From JBBQXY01 sp051004815 (GTDB lineage Bacteria > Chloroflexota > Ktedonobacteria > Ktedonobacterales > Ktedonobacteraceae), in NCBI GenBank assembly GCA_051004815.1, contig JBPCJY010000178.1, positions 1 to 31,083 on the forward strand: 31,083 nt of DNA, in the 5' to 3' direction. The position numbers and the translations under genes were made by a program. The stretch's first letter is position 1, and each line of letters begins with the position of its first letter. Below the pieces are notes generated by a model, which saw only the letters and a program-made list of their open reading frames with translations, searched no databases and was not told the origin of the DNA. Shown here in pieces: positions 15,313 through 22,979 of the stretch.

Positions 15313-16881
15313 CTACTCGCTCATGCTCGGGACGGGTGGGGCCTCAACTGTTTCGCCGCGCTTTTTGGCTGCTTTCGCTGCCTCGATAGCGGGGTCGCGA
15401 CCGATGAAGAAGGCGAGCACAGTGCAGATGGCACAGCCGATCAGGACAAAGAGAAAGGTATCGTTCAAGCCCATTGTCACGGCATGTTGTGTCACGCAGA
15501 GCTTGAGTGCCTGGGCATTCTGACCCGCCTGCTGGACACATGTTGCCGCCACCGTGCCGAGTGGTCGGGTCAGGAAGCCAGCGGCAATCTCCTGGGCATG
15601 CGTCGTTCCGCGCTGAGTAAGGTAGGTGGTGAGTACAGCCACGCCCACCGCGCCGAACACCACTTTGGTTGAACTGATCAGCGATGATGCCTTTGCCATC
15701 TGCCTGTTGCTGACGACCGATACCGCCAGGGTCTGCAAAGGCTGAGCTACCAGACCCAGGCCAATGCCGCGCAGGATCAACCAGAATTGCAGACTTGCAC
15801 CTGTTGTGTCGATGTCCAGGCGCGTAAATCCGATCATCGAAAGCGTGGCGATAGCCAGACCAGCTACGGCAAGGATGCGTGGCCCAACCTGGTTGTACAG
15901 TTTGCCGCCGATAGCCAGCCCAACCGCCATGGCCAGGCCCTGGCTGATCAAAATCTCACCCGCCGTGAGCGAGGAAAGCCCTTGCACACCTTCAAAAAAG
16001 AGCGGCAAGATGAACAGGCTGCCGAAGAGTACCGCCGTTGTTGTCCATTGCAGGATGTTCGCCATCGTGAAGGTATAGTTGCGGAAGAGCCGTATATCCA
16101 TGACCGGGTCCTTCACCCGCAGTTCTACGATCATGAAAGCGATCAAAAGCACAGTGCCAATAATCAAGAACGAAACGACCGTGGTATCACCCCAGCCGTG
16201 CGAGCCAGCCTGGTTGATGCCATAGACAAGGGTGGTGAATGCTCCCATCGATAGCACCAGCCCCAGGGTATCAAAGCCCTTCGTTAGTCCTTGCTCCTCA
16301 CCGTTGGCCTCGTGTTCAGCCTTGTTGTTACGCAGGACAAGCAGCGAGAGGATGAACGCGACGACGCCAATGGGAAGGTTGATGGTGAAGATCGCATTCC
16401 AGCTAAAGCTAGTCGCGAGGTAGCCTCCAAGTGTTGGACCAAAGGCAGGTCCGAGCAACAGCGGAACCAGGAGGATCACTATCGCAGCAGCACGCTCCGT
16501 AGGCCCAAAGAGGCGAAAGATGATGGCCATGGCGATCGGCAACAAAGCTCCACCACCAATGCCTTGTAGGACACGAAAGGCGATCAGGAATTGTTCGTTG
16601 GGCGCGAACGCGCATAGTGCGGAACCGAGTGTAAACAGGGCCAATGCTACAAGGAAGACTGTTTTTGTCCCAATGCGATCACTCAGATAACCGACAATGG
16701 GGATGACTGCTGCGTTCGCCAGGAAGTAGCCGGTACCGATCCAGGTAATCGTCTGGAAATCTGTGTGGAATGCCACGGCTATTTGGGGCAGCACGACGCT
16801 GACAATCGTGTTATCGAGAATGGCCATCAGCATGCCCAGTGCGATGACGAGTGTGGCTTGCCACCTGTAAGAAAGGCGCAT
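15313..16881 (-). CDS. DHA2 (EmrB/QacA-type) MFS multidrug exporter
   Basis: This 522-residue protein has about 14 hydrophobic segments, the topology of the DHA2 drug:proton antiporters. Landmarks are MAILDNTIVSVVLPQIA in helix 1, GYLSDRIGTKTVF (motif A) between helices 2 and 3, RVLQGIGGGALLPIA in helix 4, and motif C GPAFGPTLGGYL in helix 5, typical of exporters. Substrates of the family are lipophilic cations, dyes and antibiotics; the actual one cannot be read. ATG 16881 has GGAGAGAG just upstream. It lies 76 bases downstream of a tetR gene on the same strand, so both are probably expressed from the tetR promoter and repressed by its product. Confidence 0.9.
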   Translation of the reverse strand: MRLSYRWQATLVIALGMLMAILDNTIVSVVLPQIAVAFHTDFQTITWIGTGYFLANAAVIPIVGYLSDRIGTKTVFLVALALFTLGSALCAFAPNEQFLIAFRVLQGIGGGALLPIAMAIIFRLFGPTERAAAIVILLVPLLLGPAFGPTLGGYLATSFSWNAIFTINLPIGVVAFILSLLVLRNNKAEHEANGEEQGLTKGFDTLGLVLSMGAFTTLVYGINQAGSHGWGDTTVVSFLIIGTVLLIAFMIVELRVKDPVMDIRLFRNYTFTMANILQWTTTAVLFGSLFILPLFFEGVQGLSSLTAGEILISQGLAMAVGLAIGGKLYNQVGPRILAVAGLAIATLSMIGFTRLDIDTTGASLQFWLILRGIGLGLVAQPLQTLAVSVVSNRQMAKASSLISSTKVVFGAVGVAVLTTYLTQRGTTHAQEIAAGFLTRPLGTVAATCVQQAGQNAQALKLCVTQHAVTMGLNDTFLFVLIGCAICTVLAFFIGRDPAIEAAKAAKKRGETVEAPPVPSMSE

Positions 16882-16957
16882 AATCTCTCTCCTTATCTGT
16901 GCAAATTTTTTCTTTTCCGGTTTTCTTTTTCGGGGTGAAACTTCTTTTTACTATTTT

Positions 16958-17653
16958 TTACTGCTTTGTCTCTTTTGTCTCCGCGGAATCGATCATCATC
17001 CCATGGACGACAAAGGCAACAATGTACTCCCGTGCGCGTGCGAGCGCGGCGGGGGAAAATAAATCCGCGTCCGGGAGACGAACCATCTGATACAAGGGAA
17101 TGAAGGTGAGGTAGGACAGGCAGATTTGTAGGATCATCGTCAGTTGTATCAAGGGGGCGAAATCAGAGCGGAGCAGTCCAGCACTGTGGGCATTGCGAAA
17201 GACTGTCTCGATCTGGTCAGCATCCTCTGTCTCAAATTGTGAGATGATCTTTGCATATGTCTTCCAGCCCTCCGCCTGTTCCCAGAGCAACATGCGCATG
17301 AAACGCGGGTGTGCTGCCAGATAATCAAAAATGGCGGTGGCGATTATTTCGAGTAATGCCTTGAACGCGTGAGCGTTGGAAGCAATGGTTTCATCCTCAA
17401 GCAAGGGTGAGAGCACGCGTGCCTGTAGCTCAGTCATTTCCTTGTCAGCACGCCTGACTACCTCGGCATAGAGGCCAAGCTTATCACCAAAGTATTGAAA
17501 GATCAGACTTGAGTTATAGCCTGCCGCCGCAGCGATGGCAGCAGTACGTGCGCCATCAAAACCATGCTCCGCGAATACCTCTTCAGCCGCGTTGAGAATT
17601 GCTTCCCGCGCACCCTCTGCATCATGCGCCCGCCCACGTCCAGGTTCTGCCAT
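16958..17653 (-). CDS. TetR family repressor
   Basis: The 231-residue protein has a TetR N-terminal helix-turn-helix at residues ~15-60: REAILNAAEEVFAEHGFDGA, TAAIAAAAGYNSSLIFQYFG, DKLGLY. The Tyr-Phe-Gly-Asp-Lys run is the family's recognition-helix end. The C-terminal ~170 residues form the helical ligand and dimer domain. It is the first gene before the DHA2 exporter and follows a consensus promoter with repeated TAACTAACT motifs, so autorepression and control of the pump are likely. The inducer is probably a pump substrate (inference). Confidence 0.9.
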   Translation of the reverse strand: MAEPGRGRAHDAEGAREAILNAAEEVFAEHGFDGARTAAIAAAAGYNSSLIFQYFGDKLGLYAEVVRRADKEMTELQARVLSPLLEDETIASNAHAFKALLEIIATAIFDYLAAHPRFMRMLLWEQAEGWKTYAKIISQFETEDADQIETVFRNAHSAGLLRSDFAPLIQLTMILQICLSYLTFIPLYQMVRLPDADLFSPAALARAREYIVAFVVHGMMIDSAETKETKQ

Positions 17654-17669
17654 TCCTGTCCTTCTTTCT

Positions 17670-17733
17670 TAACTAACTAATTGATTTTCTAACTAACTGG
17701 TTAGATTATAATCAAGAAATTTGAAGATGTCAA
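17670..17733 (-). promoter_or_regulatory. Consensus promoter and TetR-type operator for tetR-exporter
   Basis: On the minus strand TTGACA (17728-17733), exactly 17 bases and TATAAT (17705-17710) give a perfect sigma70 promoter. Directly downstream, over the expected start point, TAACTAACT occurs twice (17670-17678 and 17690-17698, 20 bases apart), and CTAACTGGTTAG (17693-17704) is a near-palindrome. This is the place and style of a TetR-family operator. Confidence 0.8.
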
Positions 17734-17765
17734 GAGGAGATATTGGTATTTGGGGCCAATCTTTG

Positions 17766-17804
17766 TCGAGTCTTTAAGTCGCCCGGTCGCACCGAAAGAC
17801 TCGA
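17766..17804. terminator. Hairpin between the second MFS gene and tetR
   Basis: TCGAGTCTTT (17766-17775) and AAAGACTCGA (17795-17804) pair perfectly, with an inner CGGT/ACCG stem (17784-17794). It lies ~75 bases after the MFS stop on the minus strand and upstream of the tetR promoter. There is no T-run, but it is well placed to end the MFS transcript. Confidence 0.5.
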
Positions 17805-17879
17805 GTGCCTGGTCGTAGTCCACTTTTTTGAATCTTCTACTCATGCTCTCCAGTCTCCACAAAAATGGGGCACGACCAA

Positions 17880-19142
17880 TCAATCACCTTGGGATGTTTT
17901 CGCCTCTGGCACGTAGCGCTCTGCGTGACCAAGTGGTGTCAACCAAAAGGCGAATGCAACGAGAAAGACCAGCAAACCAACACAGCCGTAGACCAGACCC
18001 ACGTTGCCAGCCTGCGCAATTGCCAGGCTGCCGAGCAGCGCACCCAGCGCGCCAGTTGGCCAAGTCAATACTCTCAGGAAGGTGATGACGCGCCCAAGCA
18101 ACGCGTTAGGAACGATACGCTGGGTCATGCTGTAGGTACTGATCAGAAAAAGAATGTCTGTCCCGCCGCGCAAGGCCCAGATCACGAGAACAAATAGATA
18201 CCAGTGAGTGAATGCCATCAGCGCGGTGAGCAACCCAAGTGCCATCATCGATCCTAACACCATGACACCAAACGACCAGCGCGTGCGCAAGCGGTTCGTC
18301 AGCAGTGAAAACACCATGACACCGATCCCGTCGCTCACATACAGCAGCCCTATCTGCGTATCACTCGTCCGCAGCCAGTGTTTCGCATACCACACGATCT
18401 GGACATCAGCTTTTGGCAGGATGAAGTTGAAAAGGAGGAGCAGGAGCGTGAGCCAGAACACGATCGGGGAGCGCAACACGTAGCGCAGCCCTTCAAGGAT
18501 CGCATTGCCGATTCCTGCCTCTCCTTTCTGCCCGCTTGCGCTGGCGTTAAAGCTCCTCTTGATGAGCAGAAGTGAGACAGCGGAGACGAGAAACGAGGCA
18601 GCATCAATCAAGAGTAACAGGGGCAGTGGAACACGCACGAGCAAGAGCCCTGCCACAAGCGGTCCGATAATGCTGGCTATTGAGAAGCTGGCCTGAATAG
18701 ACCCATTCGCCGCTACTAGATCATCCGGCTCAACAAGACTGGGAAGAGCGGCAAAGTTGGCGGCAGTGAAACCAATGGTCAATGTTGCATTGACGAATGA
18801 GACAATATAAATCCACCAGACCGACAAGAGGCCCAGGACCGTTAGGAGAGGAATCGAGGCAATCACCAACGCACGGGCACAATCAGTGCCAACCATGACG
18901 CGCCTGCGATTGGTGCGATCCACCCAGGCACCAATTGCTAATCCGAAGAGGAGATATGGCAGGACAGTAAAAACCATCGTCAACGCAAGATTAAGAGGCG
19001 AGTTGGTCAATTTGAAAACGAGCAAAGGCAATGCGAAGCTCGTCACCGAGCTGCCAAGCGTAGAAATGGTCTGTCCGCTCCAAAATTTCCAGAAATCGCC
19101 TCGAAAATGTCGGAGAGGTGCATGAGCAAAGAAACCAAGCAT
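17880..19142 (-). CDS. MFS exporter, MefA/EntS-like (MFS_3)
   Basis: The 420-residue protein has ~12 hydrophobic segments and the marks of the MFS_3 group that includes macrolide exporters and enterobactin exporter EntS. These are FRGDFWKFWSGQTISTLGSS at the N-terminus, SFALPLLVFKLTNSPLNLAL, motif A as IGAWVDRTNRRRVMVGTD, and LPSLVEPDDLVAANGSIQAS, a stretch highly typical of this group. A drug or siderophore export role is inferred. GAGGGAG stands six bases before ATG 19142, but the same RNA leader can fold to hide it (see 19149-19232). It is transcribed from its own promoter, separately from tetR. Confidence 0.87.
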   Translation of the reverse strand: MLGFFAHAPLRHFRGDFWKFWSGQTISTLGSSVTSFALPLLVFKLTNSPLNLALTMVFTVLPYLLFGLAIGAWVDRTNRRRVMVGTDCARALVIASIPLLTVLGLLSVWWIYIVSFVNATLTIGFTAANFAALPSLVEPDDLVAANGSIQASFSIASIIGPLVAGLLLVRVPLPLLLLIDAASFLVSAVSLLLIKRSFNASASGQKGEAGIGNAILEGLRYVLRSPIVFWLTLLLLLFNFILPKADVQIVWYAKHWLRTSDTQIGLLYVSDGIGVMVFSLLTNRLRTRWSFGVMVLGSMMALGLLTALMAFTHWYLFVLVIWALRGGTDILFLISTYSMTQRIVPNALLGRVITFLRVLTWPTGALGALLGSLAIAQAGNVGLVYGCVGLLVFLVAFAFWLTPLGHAERYVPEAKTSQGD

Positions 19143-19148
19143 AAAGCT

Positions 19149-19232
19149 CTCCCTCGTGAGCCGAACATGCTTGAGGGAGTATTGTCTTTTCCCTTGTCAC
19201 ACGCCGCCCTCTTCTTTTTGAGGGAGTATCAA
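19149..19232 (-). promoter_or_regulatory. Putative translational attenuator in the MFS leader
   Basis: In the minus-strand leader four complementary blocks alternate: block 1 CTCCCTC (19226-19220), block 2 GAGGG (19211-19207), block 3 CTCCCTC (19179-19173) and block 4 GAGGGAG (19155-19149), the last being the Shine-Dalgarno of the exporter. Blocks 1 and 3 lie in an exact 12-base repeat ATACTCCCTCAA. Folding 1:2 and 3:4 hides the Shine-Dalgarno; folding 2:3 frees it. This is the order used in erm and cat leaders. A short leader ORF covers blocks 1 and 2. The pairing potential is direct; the control is inferred. Confidence 0.5.
19197..19232 (-). CDS. Possible 11-residue leader peptide
   Basis: TTG 19232 opens a frame reading MILPQKEEGGV and ends with TGA (19199-19197). 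AGGAA precedes it by four to five bases, and it begins ~15 bases after the predicted transcription start. It spans blocks 1 and 2 of the proposed attenuator, so a ribosome stalled in it would free block 2 to pair with block 3. The non-ATG start and small size leave it uncertain. Confidence 0.35.
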   Translation of the reverse strand: MILPQKEEGGV

Positions 19233-19252
19233 TGTTCCTGTCCCTCGCTCCG

Positions 19253-19281
19253 ATTATACTTTGCTTACAGCATATTTCCAA
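19253..19281 (-). promoter_or_regulatory. Promoter of the MefA-like MFS gene
   Basis: On the minus strand TTGGAA (19276-19281), a 17-base spacer and a perfect TATAAT (19253-19258) lie ~110 bases before the start codon. The spacer is filled by one palindromic operator-like site. Confidence 0.7.
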
Positions 19282-19334
19282 CGCTCTTTCTATGCTGTAA
19301 GCATAGGTTTGTTGTCAGATATGCTCTAAGCAAA
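19260..19334. promoter_or_regulatory. Three operator-like palindromes at ~30-bp steps
   Basis: Fifteen-base sites of the form TATGCT-N3-AGCATA lie at 19260-19274 (TTTGCT TAC AGCATA), 19291-19305 (TATGCT GTA AGCATA, exact dyad) and 19320-19334 (TATGCT CTA AGCAAA). Centres are 31 and 29 bases apart, about three helical turns, on the same DNA face. Site 1 fills the -35/-10 spacer, so binding should block RNA polymerase. The cognate regulator is not obvious; the nearby tetR has a different operator sequence. Confidence 0.7.
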
Positions 19335-19372
19335 GGAGAAGAGGCACGCTCTCGCTTCTCTCCGACAAGCTG

Positions 19373-19865
19373 CTAGCCGGGGAAATCCGCCGGAAGCCCG
19401 TGCATGCCGAGGGTGAGCGAGAGTTCGCCGCCGTGGTGCAGGTCATGCTCCATCACATGCCAGACGACCCAGGCGCGACAAGTCAACTTGTTTGCCGTCC
19501 CAGTCGTCGGGGAAGGTTTGTCGCATATCGTCGGGACTCCAGCGCGCCAGGCACTCGGTCATGCACTGCCAGGTGCTGTCGATGGCCTGCACCATCTCGG
19601 CGGGTGTTCGGGCGGACGCGCTGGGCACATCCCAGCTCGTGTACGCCTTCACATCGGTGCCGCAGTCTTCGCCCAGGAACTCGGTGAACCAGCCGGCACG
19701 GCAGCCGATGATATGCAGGGCATTCTCGCCGATGGAGCGCAAGTGAGGCGCGGCCCGCAACTCAAGCTGCTCAGAGGTGAGCGGCGCGAGCGCCCCTTTG
19801 ATGTGATCCTGGTACGCTTTCCAGGAGGTGTAGAACGTCGTGAGCGTGAAGTTGTCTTCAGCCAT
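19373..19865 (-). pseudogene. DinB-like four-helix protein gene with a frameshift
   Basis: The reading frame from ATG 19865 gives a DinB/DUF664-like start (MAEDNFTLTTFYTSWKAYQD, LTSEQLELRAAPHLRSIGEN, then ALHIIGCRAGW with the first metal-binding His). Near 19485 it leaves frame after DWDGKQVDLSR and stops within ten codons. Shifting frame restores the expected WVVWHVMEHDLHHGGELSL with the HxxxH metal pair, then LGMHGLPADFPG and a stop at 19375-19373. Two bases are missing in a GC run: TCGCGCCTGG probably was TCGCGCGCCTGG. The total 493 bases is two short of 165 codons. Loss of the HxxxH motif would abolish metal binding, so either the gene is dead or the base count is a sequencing error. The family are metal-dependent bacillithiol/mycothiol-type transferases or stress proteins. 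Confidence 0.8.
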
Positions 19866-20004
19866 GTGTCGTATCTGCCTTTCTTTTCTCACAGACTACC
19901 ACAAAAAGCGGTGAGAAGCTGTCCTGATTGATATGGTTCTACCCAAAGGGGGTTGCAAAAAAGAGAGAAACGCCTACGGTAATCAGAGATATTATGCATT
20001 GTTG

Positions 20005-20472
20005 TTAGCCGAAGCTAGGTATTTGCTTCTCCAGTGGACTGGCGTTGTCGGGTGGGCGATCAACGACGGCGACGGTGCAACGGGAGATACAGACGAGTTT
20101 ATCGTTCTCGTCGGTGATTTTGACATCCCAGACGTGGGTGGTGCGGCCACGATGAATGGGTATCGCTACACCTGTCAGTTGGCCTTCACGTTTGGGGCGC
20201 AGGTGGTTGGCATTGATCTCCAGACCAAAGGCCATTTGTTTAGTGGCATCGATGTTGAGTACAGTACCCAGCGATGCGATTGACTCCGCCAGCACAACAG
20301 AGACGCCGCCATGCAGATAGCCGACCTGCTGGCGATGATTAGGGCCAATTGGCATAGTCGCCACCACTTTATCCTTTGACGCGGAAAGCAACTTGATGTC
20401 CAGGATGTCCCAGACCGATCCTTCACGAGTAGTGTTGATCTGCGCCACAATGGCTTCGCTCGATAATTCCAC
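20005..20472 (-). CDS. MenI/PaaI-like hotdog acyl-CoA thioesterase
   Basis: This 155-residue hotdog protein closely follows the MenI (YdiI) layout of 1,4-dihydroxy-2-naphthoyl-CoA hydrolase, a menaquinone-pathway enzyme. It has Gln48, His54-Gly-Gly in QVGYLHGGVSVVLAESIAS, the catalytic Glu63 and Ser67, and a later His90 in EINANHLRP. A general PaaI-type acyl-CoA thioesterase is the alternative; no men genes are adjacent. The start is GTG 20472 because a stop lies three codons upstream in frame; GAAAGG stands ten bases before it. The membrane-protein gene upstream ends 42 bases away on the same strand, so the two may form one unit. Confidence 0.8.
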   Translation of the reverse strand: MELSSEAIVAQINTTREGSVWDILDIKLLSASKDKVVATMPIGPNHRQQVGYLHGGVSVVLAESIASLGTVLNIDATKQMAFGLEINANHLRPKREGQLTGVAIPIHRGRTTHVWDVKITDENDKLVCISRCTVAVVDRPPDNASPLEKQIPSFG

Positions 20473-20514
20473 AGTAGTTCAACCTTTCTTACGTTATGGT
20501 GCATAAACAGGTAT

Positions 20515-21030
20515 TTAGGAAGAATGTTGTTTTCTCAATTTCAGGTCAAGGTGCGCGAAGCGGTTAAAGACGAAAAAGCCAATATAGAACATGACCAGCC
20601 ACATGACGACATTCATTGGCCCAGCTAAGAGGCTGTCATACTGAGTATTGCCTGAATTGGTGACGGCTGCCCCCAGAATATCCGTAGTCGCCCGGAATAG
20701 AGGAATAGCAATGAGTAGCAGCAGGGATAGCCAGTGGTAACGACCATGCCAGAAACGCCAGATCAGTAAATAGACAATGCTGCCATACACGAGAATAGGT
20801 GTAATATAGTACGGCAAGGGCAGATGCAGAATCAGCCCATTGAGGGTATAATGCCACCAGTGGGCATAATATGCGAGCAGATCAAACAGAATATTTATGG
20901 CACCCATAATGAGTCCACCCAGCAGTGAAGCCCACAATACCGGCTTCGTTGGGTGAATAAAGAGAAGGACACCTAAGTAGACGACGATAATAAAGGGTAT
21001 CACTAATGTGGCAAAGGCCTGTATCTCCAT
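20515..21030 (-). CDS. Five-helix membrane protein, unknown function
   Basis: The 171-residue product is strongly hydrophobic with about five membrane segments: TLVIPFIIVVYLGVLLFI, WASLLGGLIMGAINILFDLL, YYITPILVYGSIVYLLIW, WLSLLLLIAIPLF and NVVMWLVMFYIGFFVF. It ends in a basic LDLKLRKQHSS. Aromatic residues and His (YYAHWWHYTLNG) cluster at the loop after helix 2. I recognise no family. It is read divergently from the NAD synthetase and directly upstream of the hotdog thioesterase. AAGGAG lies about 11 bases before ATG 21030. Confidence 0.7.
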   Translation of the reverse strand: MEIQAFATLVIPFIIVVYLGVLLFIHPTKPVLWASLLGGLIMGAINILFDLLAYYAHWWHYTLNGLILHLPLPYYITPILVYGSIVYLLIWRFWHGRYHWLSLLLLIAIPLFRATTDILGAAVTNSGNTQYDSLLAGPMNVVMWLVMFYIGFFVFNRFAHLDLKLRKQHSS

Positions 21031-21123
21031 AGCAGGGCAAGCTCCTTCAAATGTTGCTGTGTTTGTTTATTTCTGTTTGTTAGCGTAGTGTGTTTCGCTC
21101 GATTCGTCAAGAGGAGAGATTGC

Positions 21124-22893
21124 ATGAATATATTACCTCTACGTGTGGCACTGGCTCAAATGAATGTGACCGTGGGCGATTTGGTTGGAAATACGCGGAA
21201 GATAGCCGAGGTAATGCAAGAAGCTTACGCGGCAGGCGCACATATTGTGTGTACGCCGGAACTGGCCCTGACGGGCTATCCGCCCGAAGATTTACTGCTC
21301 AAGCCAGGTTTCGTGGCCGATAACTTGCTGAAACTCAATGAATTGATTGCGTTGAGCCAGGATTTGCCGGGGCTAGTCTCCGTTATTGGCTTTGTCGATA
21401 GAAATCACGACATTTATAACGCAGTCGCGGTGATCGCCGAGGGGAAGTTGGCAGGCGTCTACCATAAACATTACCTGCCAAACTATGGGGTGTTTGATGA
21501 GAATCGCTACTTTGAGGCAGGTCAAAAGGCTCCTCTTTTCCTGATTCATGGTGTGCATGTTGGGGTCAATATCTGCGAGGATGTCTGGTATCCAACGGGG
21601 CCGTTGACCATGCAAGCATACGCGGGGGCCGAGGTCATTCTCAATATCAACGGCTCGCCCTATTTCGCGGGCAAGGCTGACTTTCGCAAGGAGATGCTGG
21701 CCACACGAGCGGCGGATAATGGTGTCATTGTGGCCTACCTCAATATGGTAGGTGGGCAGGATGAGTTGGTCTTTGACGGTGGCAGCATGGTCTTCAACGA
21801 GCAGGGAGCGATGATTGCGCGTGCCAAAGAATTTGCCGAGGATATGTTGCTTGTTGATCTCGATACTGCCTCGGTGTTCCGCTCGCGTCTGCACGATCCA
21901 CGCCGACGCCAGGAGCGATCACAGGTTAACCCGGAATTAGTGCCGATTCTACCTGTCAGCACTACGCCCTCACCTGTGCAGCAAGCACAACAAGCGCAAA
22001 TGGTGCTGGGCGCACCACAACGCATTGCCCCCAAGATGGAACACTTAGAGGAAATTTATGCCGCGCTCGTATTGGGTACGGGCGATTATGTGCGTAAGAC
22101 TGGTTTCAAAAAAGCGATAATTGGCCTCTCCGGCGGTATCGACTCGTCGCTCACCGCGGTTATCGCGGTAGACGCGCTGGGAGCAGAAAATGTGCTGGGC
22201 ATCTCGATGCCTTCGGGCTACTCTTCTGAGGGGAGCAAATCGGATGCCCAACAGTTGGCGGAAAACCTGGGCATCCAGTACATGACCATCCCCATTGAGG
22301 AGACGTTTCGTACCTCACTGAAGATGCTGCAACCGGCTCTTGGCGAGGGTGATCCGGGACTAGCGGCAGAGAATTTACAGGCGCGTATACGCGGCAATAT
22401 CCTCATGGCGATCTCGAACAAACAGGGTCCCATTGTGCTGACCACGGGCAATAAGTCTGAGATGGCTGTGGGCTATAGCACGCTCTACGGCGACATGGCT
22501 GGTGGTTTCTCCGTGCTCAAAGATGTCTTCAAGACACTCGTCTTTGCTCTCTGTATCTATCGCAATAGCCTCAGCAGCACACCAATTATACCACAAGCAG
22601 TGATTGATAAACCGCCCTCCGCGGAACTACGGCCAGGGCAGAAAGATGTCGATAGTTTGCCGCCCTACGAGGAGCTTGATCCCATCTTGCAAGCATATGC
22701 CGAAGAAGACCGCACCTATCAGGAGATGCTGGCGATGGGCTTTGACCGCGCAACAGTAGAGCGCGTCACGCGACTGGTAAACCTGAGCGAGTATAAACGG
22801 CGTCAGGCCCCTCCCGGCATCAAGATTACGCCACGAGCCTTTGGCCGCGACCGCCGCTTGCCCATTACGAACCGCTATCGCGAGAATGGGTAG
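21124..22893 (+). CDS. nadE: Glutamine-dependent NAD+ synthetase
   Basis: This 589-residue protein joins two domains. Residues ~5-270 are a nitrilase-type glutaminase with the Glu46-Lys115-Cys151 triad (TPELALTGYPPEDLL, VYHKHYLPNYGVFDE, GVNICEDVW). Residues ~310-589 are the synthetase with the P-loop GLSGGIDSSLTAVIAVDALG and LQARIRGNILMA, TTGNKSEMAVGYSTLYGD. The C-terminal FGRDRRLPITNRYRE is typical. It amidates nicotinate adenine dinucleotide with glutamine and ATP, the last step to NAD+, in the cytosol. ATG 21124 follows AGAGGAG at a good distance; an upstream extension to 21088 lacks family support. It is one of the clearest housekeeping genes here, and a short hairpin ends it. Confidence 0.95.
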   Translation: MNILPLRVALAQMNVTVGDLVGNTRKIAEVMQEAYAAGAHIVCTPELALTGYPPEDLLLKPGFVADNLLKLNELIALSQDLPGLVSVIGFVDRNHDIYNAVAVIAEGKLAGVYHKHYLPNYGVFDENRYFEAGQKAPLFLIHGVHVGVNICEDVWYPTGPLTMQAYAGAEVILNINGSPYFAGKADFRKEMLATRAADNGVIVAYLNMVGGQDELVFDGGSMVFNEQGAMIARAKEFAEDMLLVDLDTASVFRSRLHDPRRRQERSQVNPELVPILPVSTTPSPVQQAQQAQMVLGAPQRIAPKMEHLEEIYAALVLGTGDYVRKTGFKKAIIGLSGGIDSSLTAVIAVDALGAENVLGISMPSGYSSEGSKSDAQQLAENLGIQYMTIPIEETFRTSLKMLQPALGEGDPGLAAENLQARIRGNILMAISNKQGPIVLTTGNKSEMAVGYSTLYGDMAGGFSVLKDVFKTLVFALCIYRNSLSSTPIIPQAVIDKPPSAELRPGQKDVDSLPPYEELDPILQAYAEEDRTYQEMLAMGFDRATVERVTRLVNLSEYKRRQAPPGIKITPRAFGRDRRLPITNRYRENG

Positions 22894-22907
22894 AAAGTAT
22901 GTTTGTT

Positions 22908-22933
22908 GGATGAGTGCTTTTAGAAGCACATCC
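22908..22933 (+). terminator. Short hairpin after nadE
   Basis: GTGCTT-TTAG-AAGCAC (22914-22929) is extended by outer GGAT/ATCC arms (22908-22911 and 22930-22933) with a small bulge. It starts 14 bases after the stop. No clear T-run follows, so it may be a weak terminator. Confidence 0.45.
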
Positions 22934-22942
22934 TGCAAGGTA

Positions 22943-22951
22943 TGTTATAAT
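22943..22951 (+). promoter_or_regulatory. Extended -10 promoter for the restriction-modification pair
   Basis: TGTTATAAT (22943-22951) is an extended -10 (TGN-TATAAT), 28 bases before the methylase start. No good -35 is visible, which extended -10 promoters tolerate. Confidence 0.5.
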
Positions 22952-22979
22952 CGTACGAAATTAAGCTAAGAGGAATGGT

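Noticed and set aside
17701..17844. Short minus-strand frame starting MSRRFKKVDYDQALESF, possibly a transposase N-terminus
   Set aside because: Only ~47 residues, it runs over the tetR promoter, and no further transposase sequence follows in any frame.
20175..20504. Second minus-strand frame overlapping the hotdog thioesterase
   Set aside because: It is a shadow frame with no family resemblance; the MenI-like frame keeps Gln48, His54 and Glu63.
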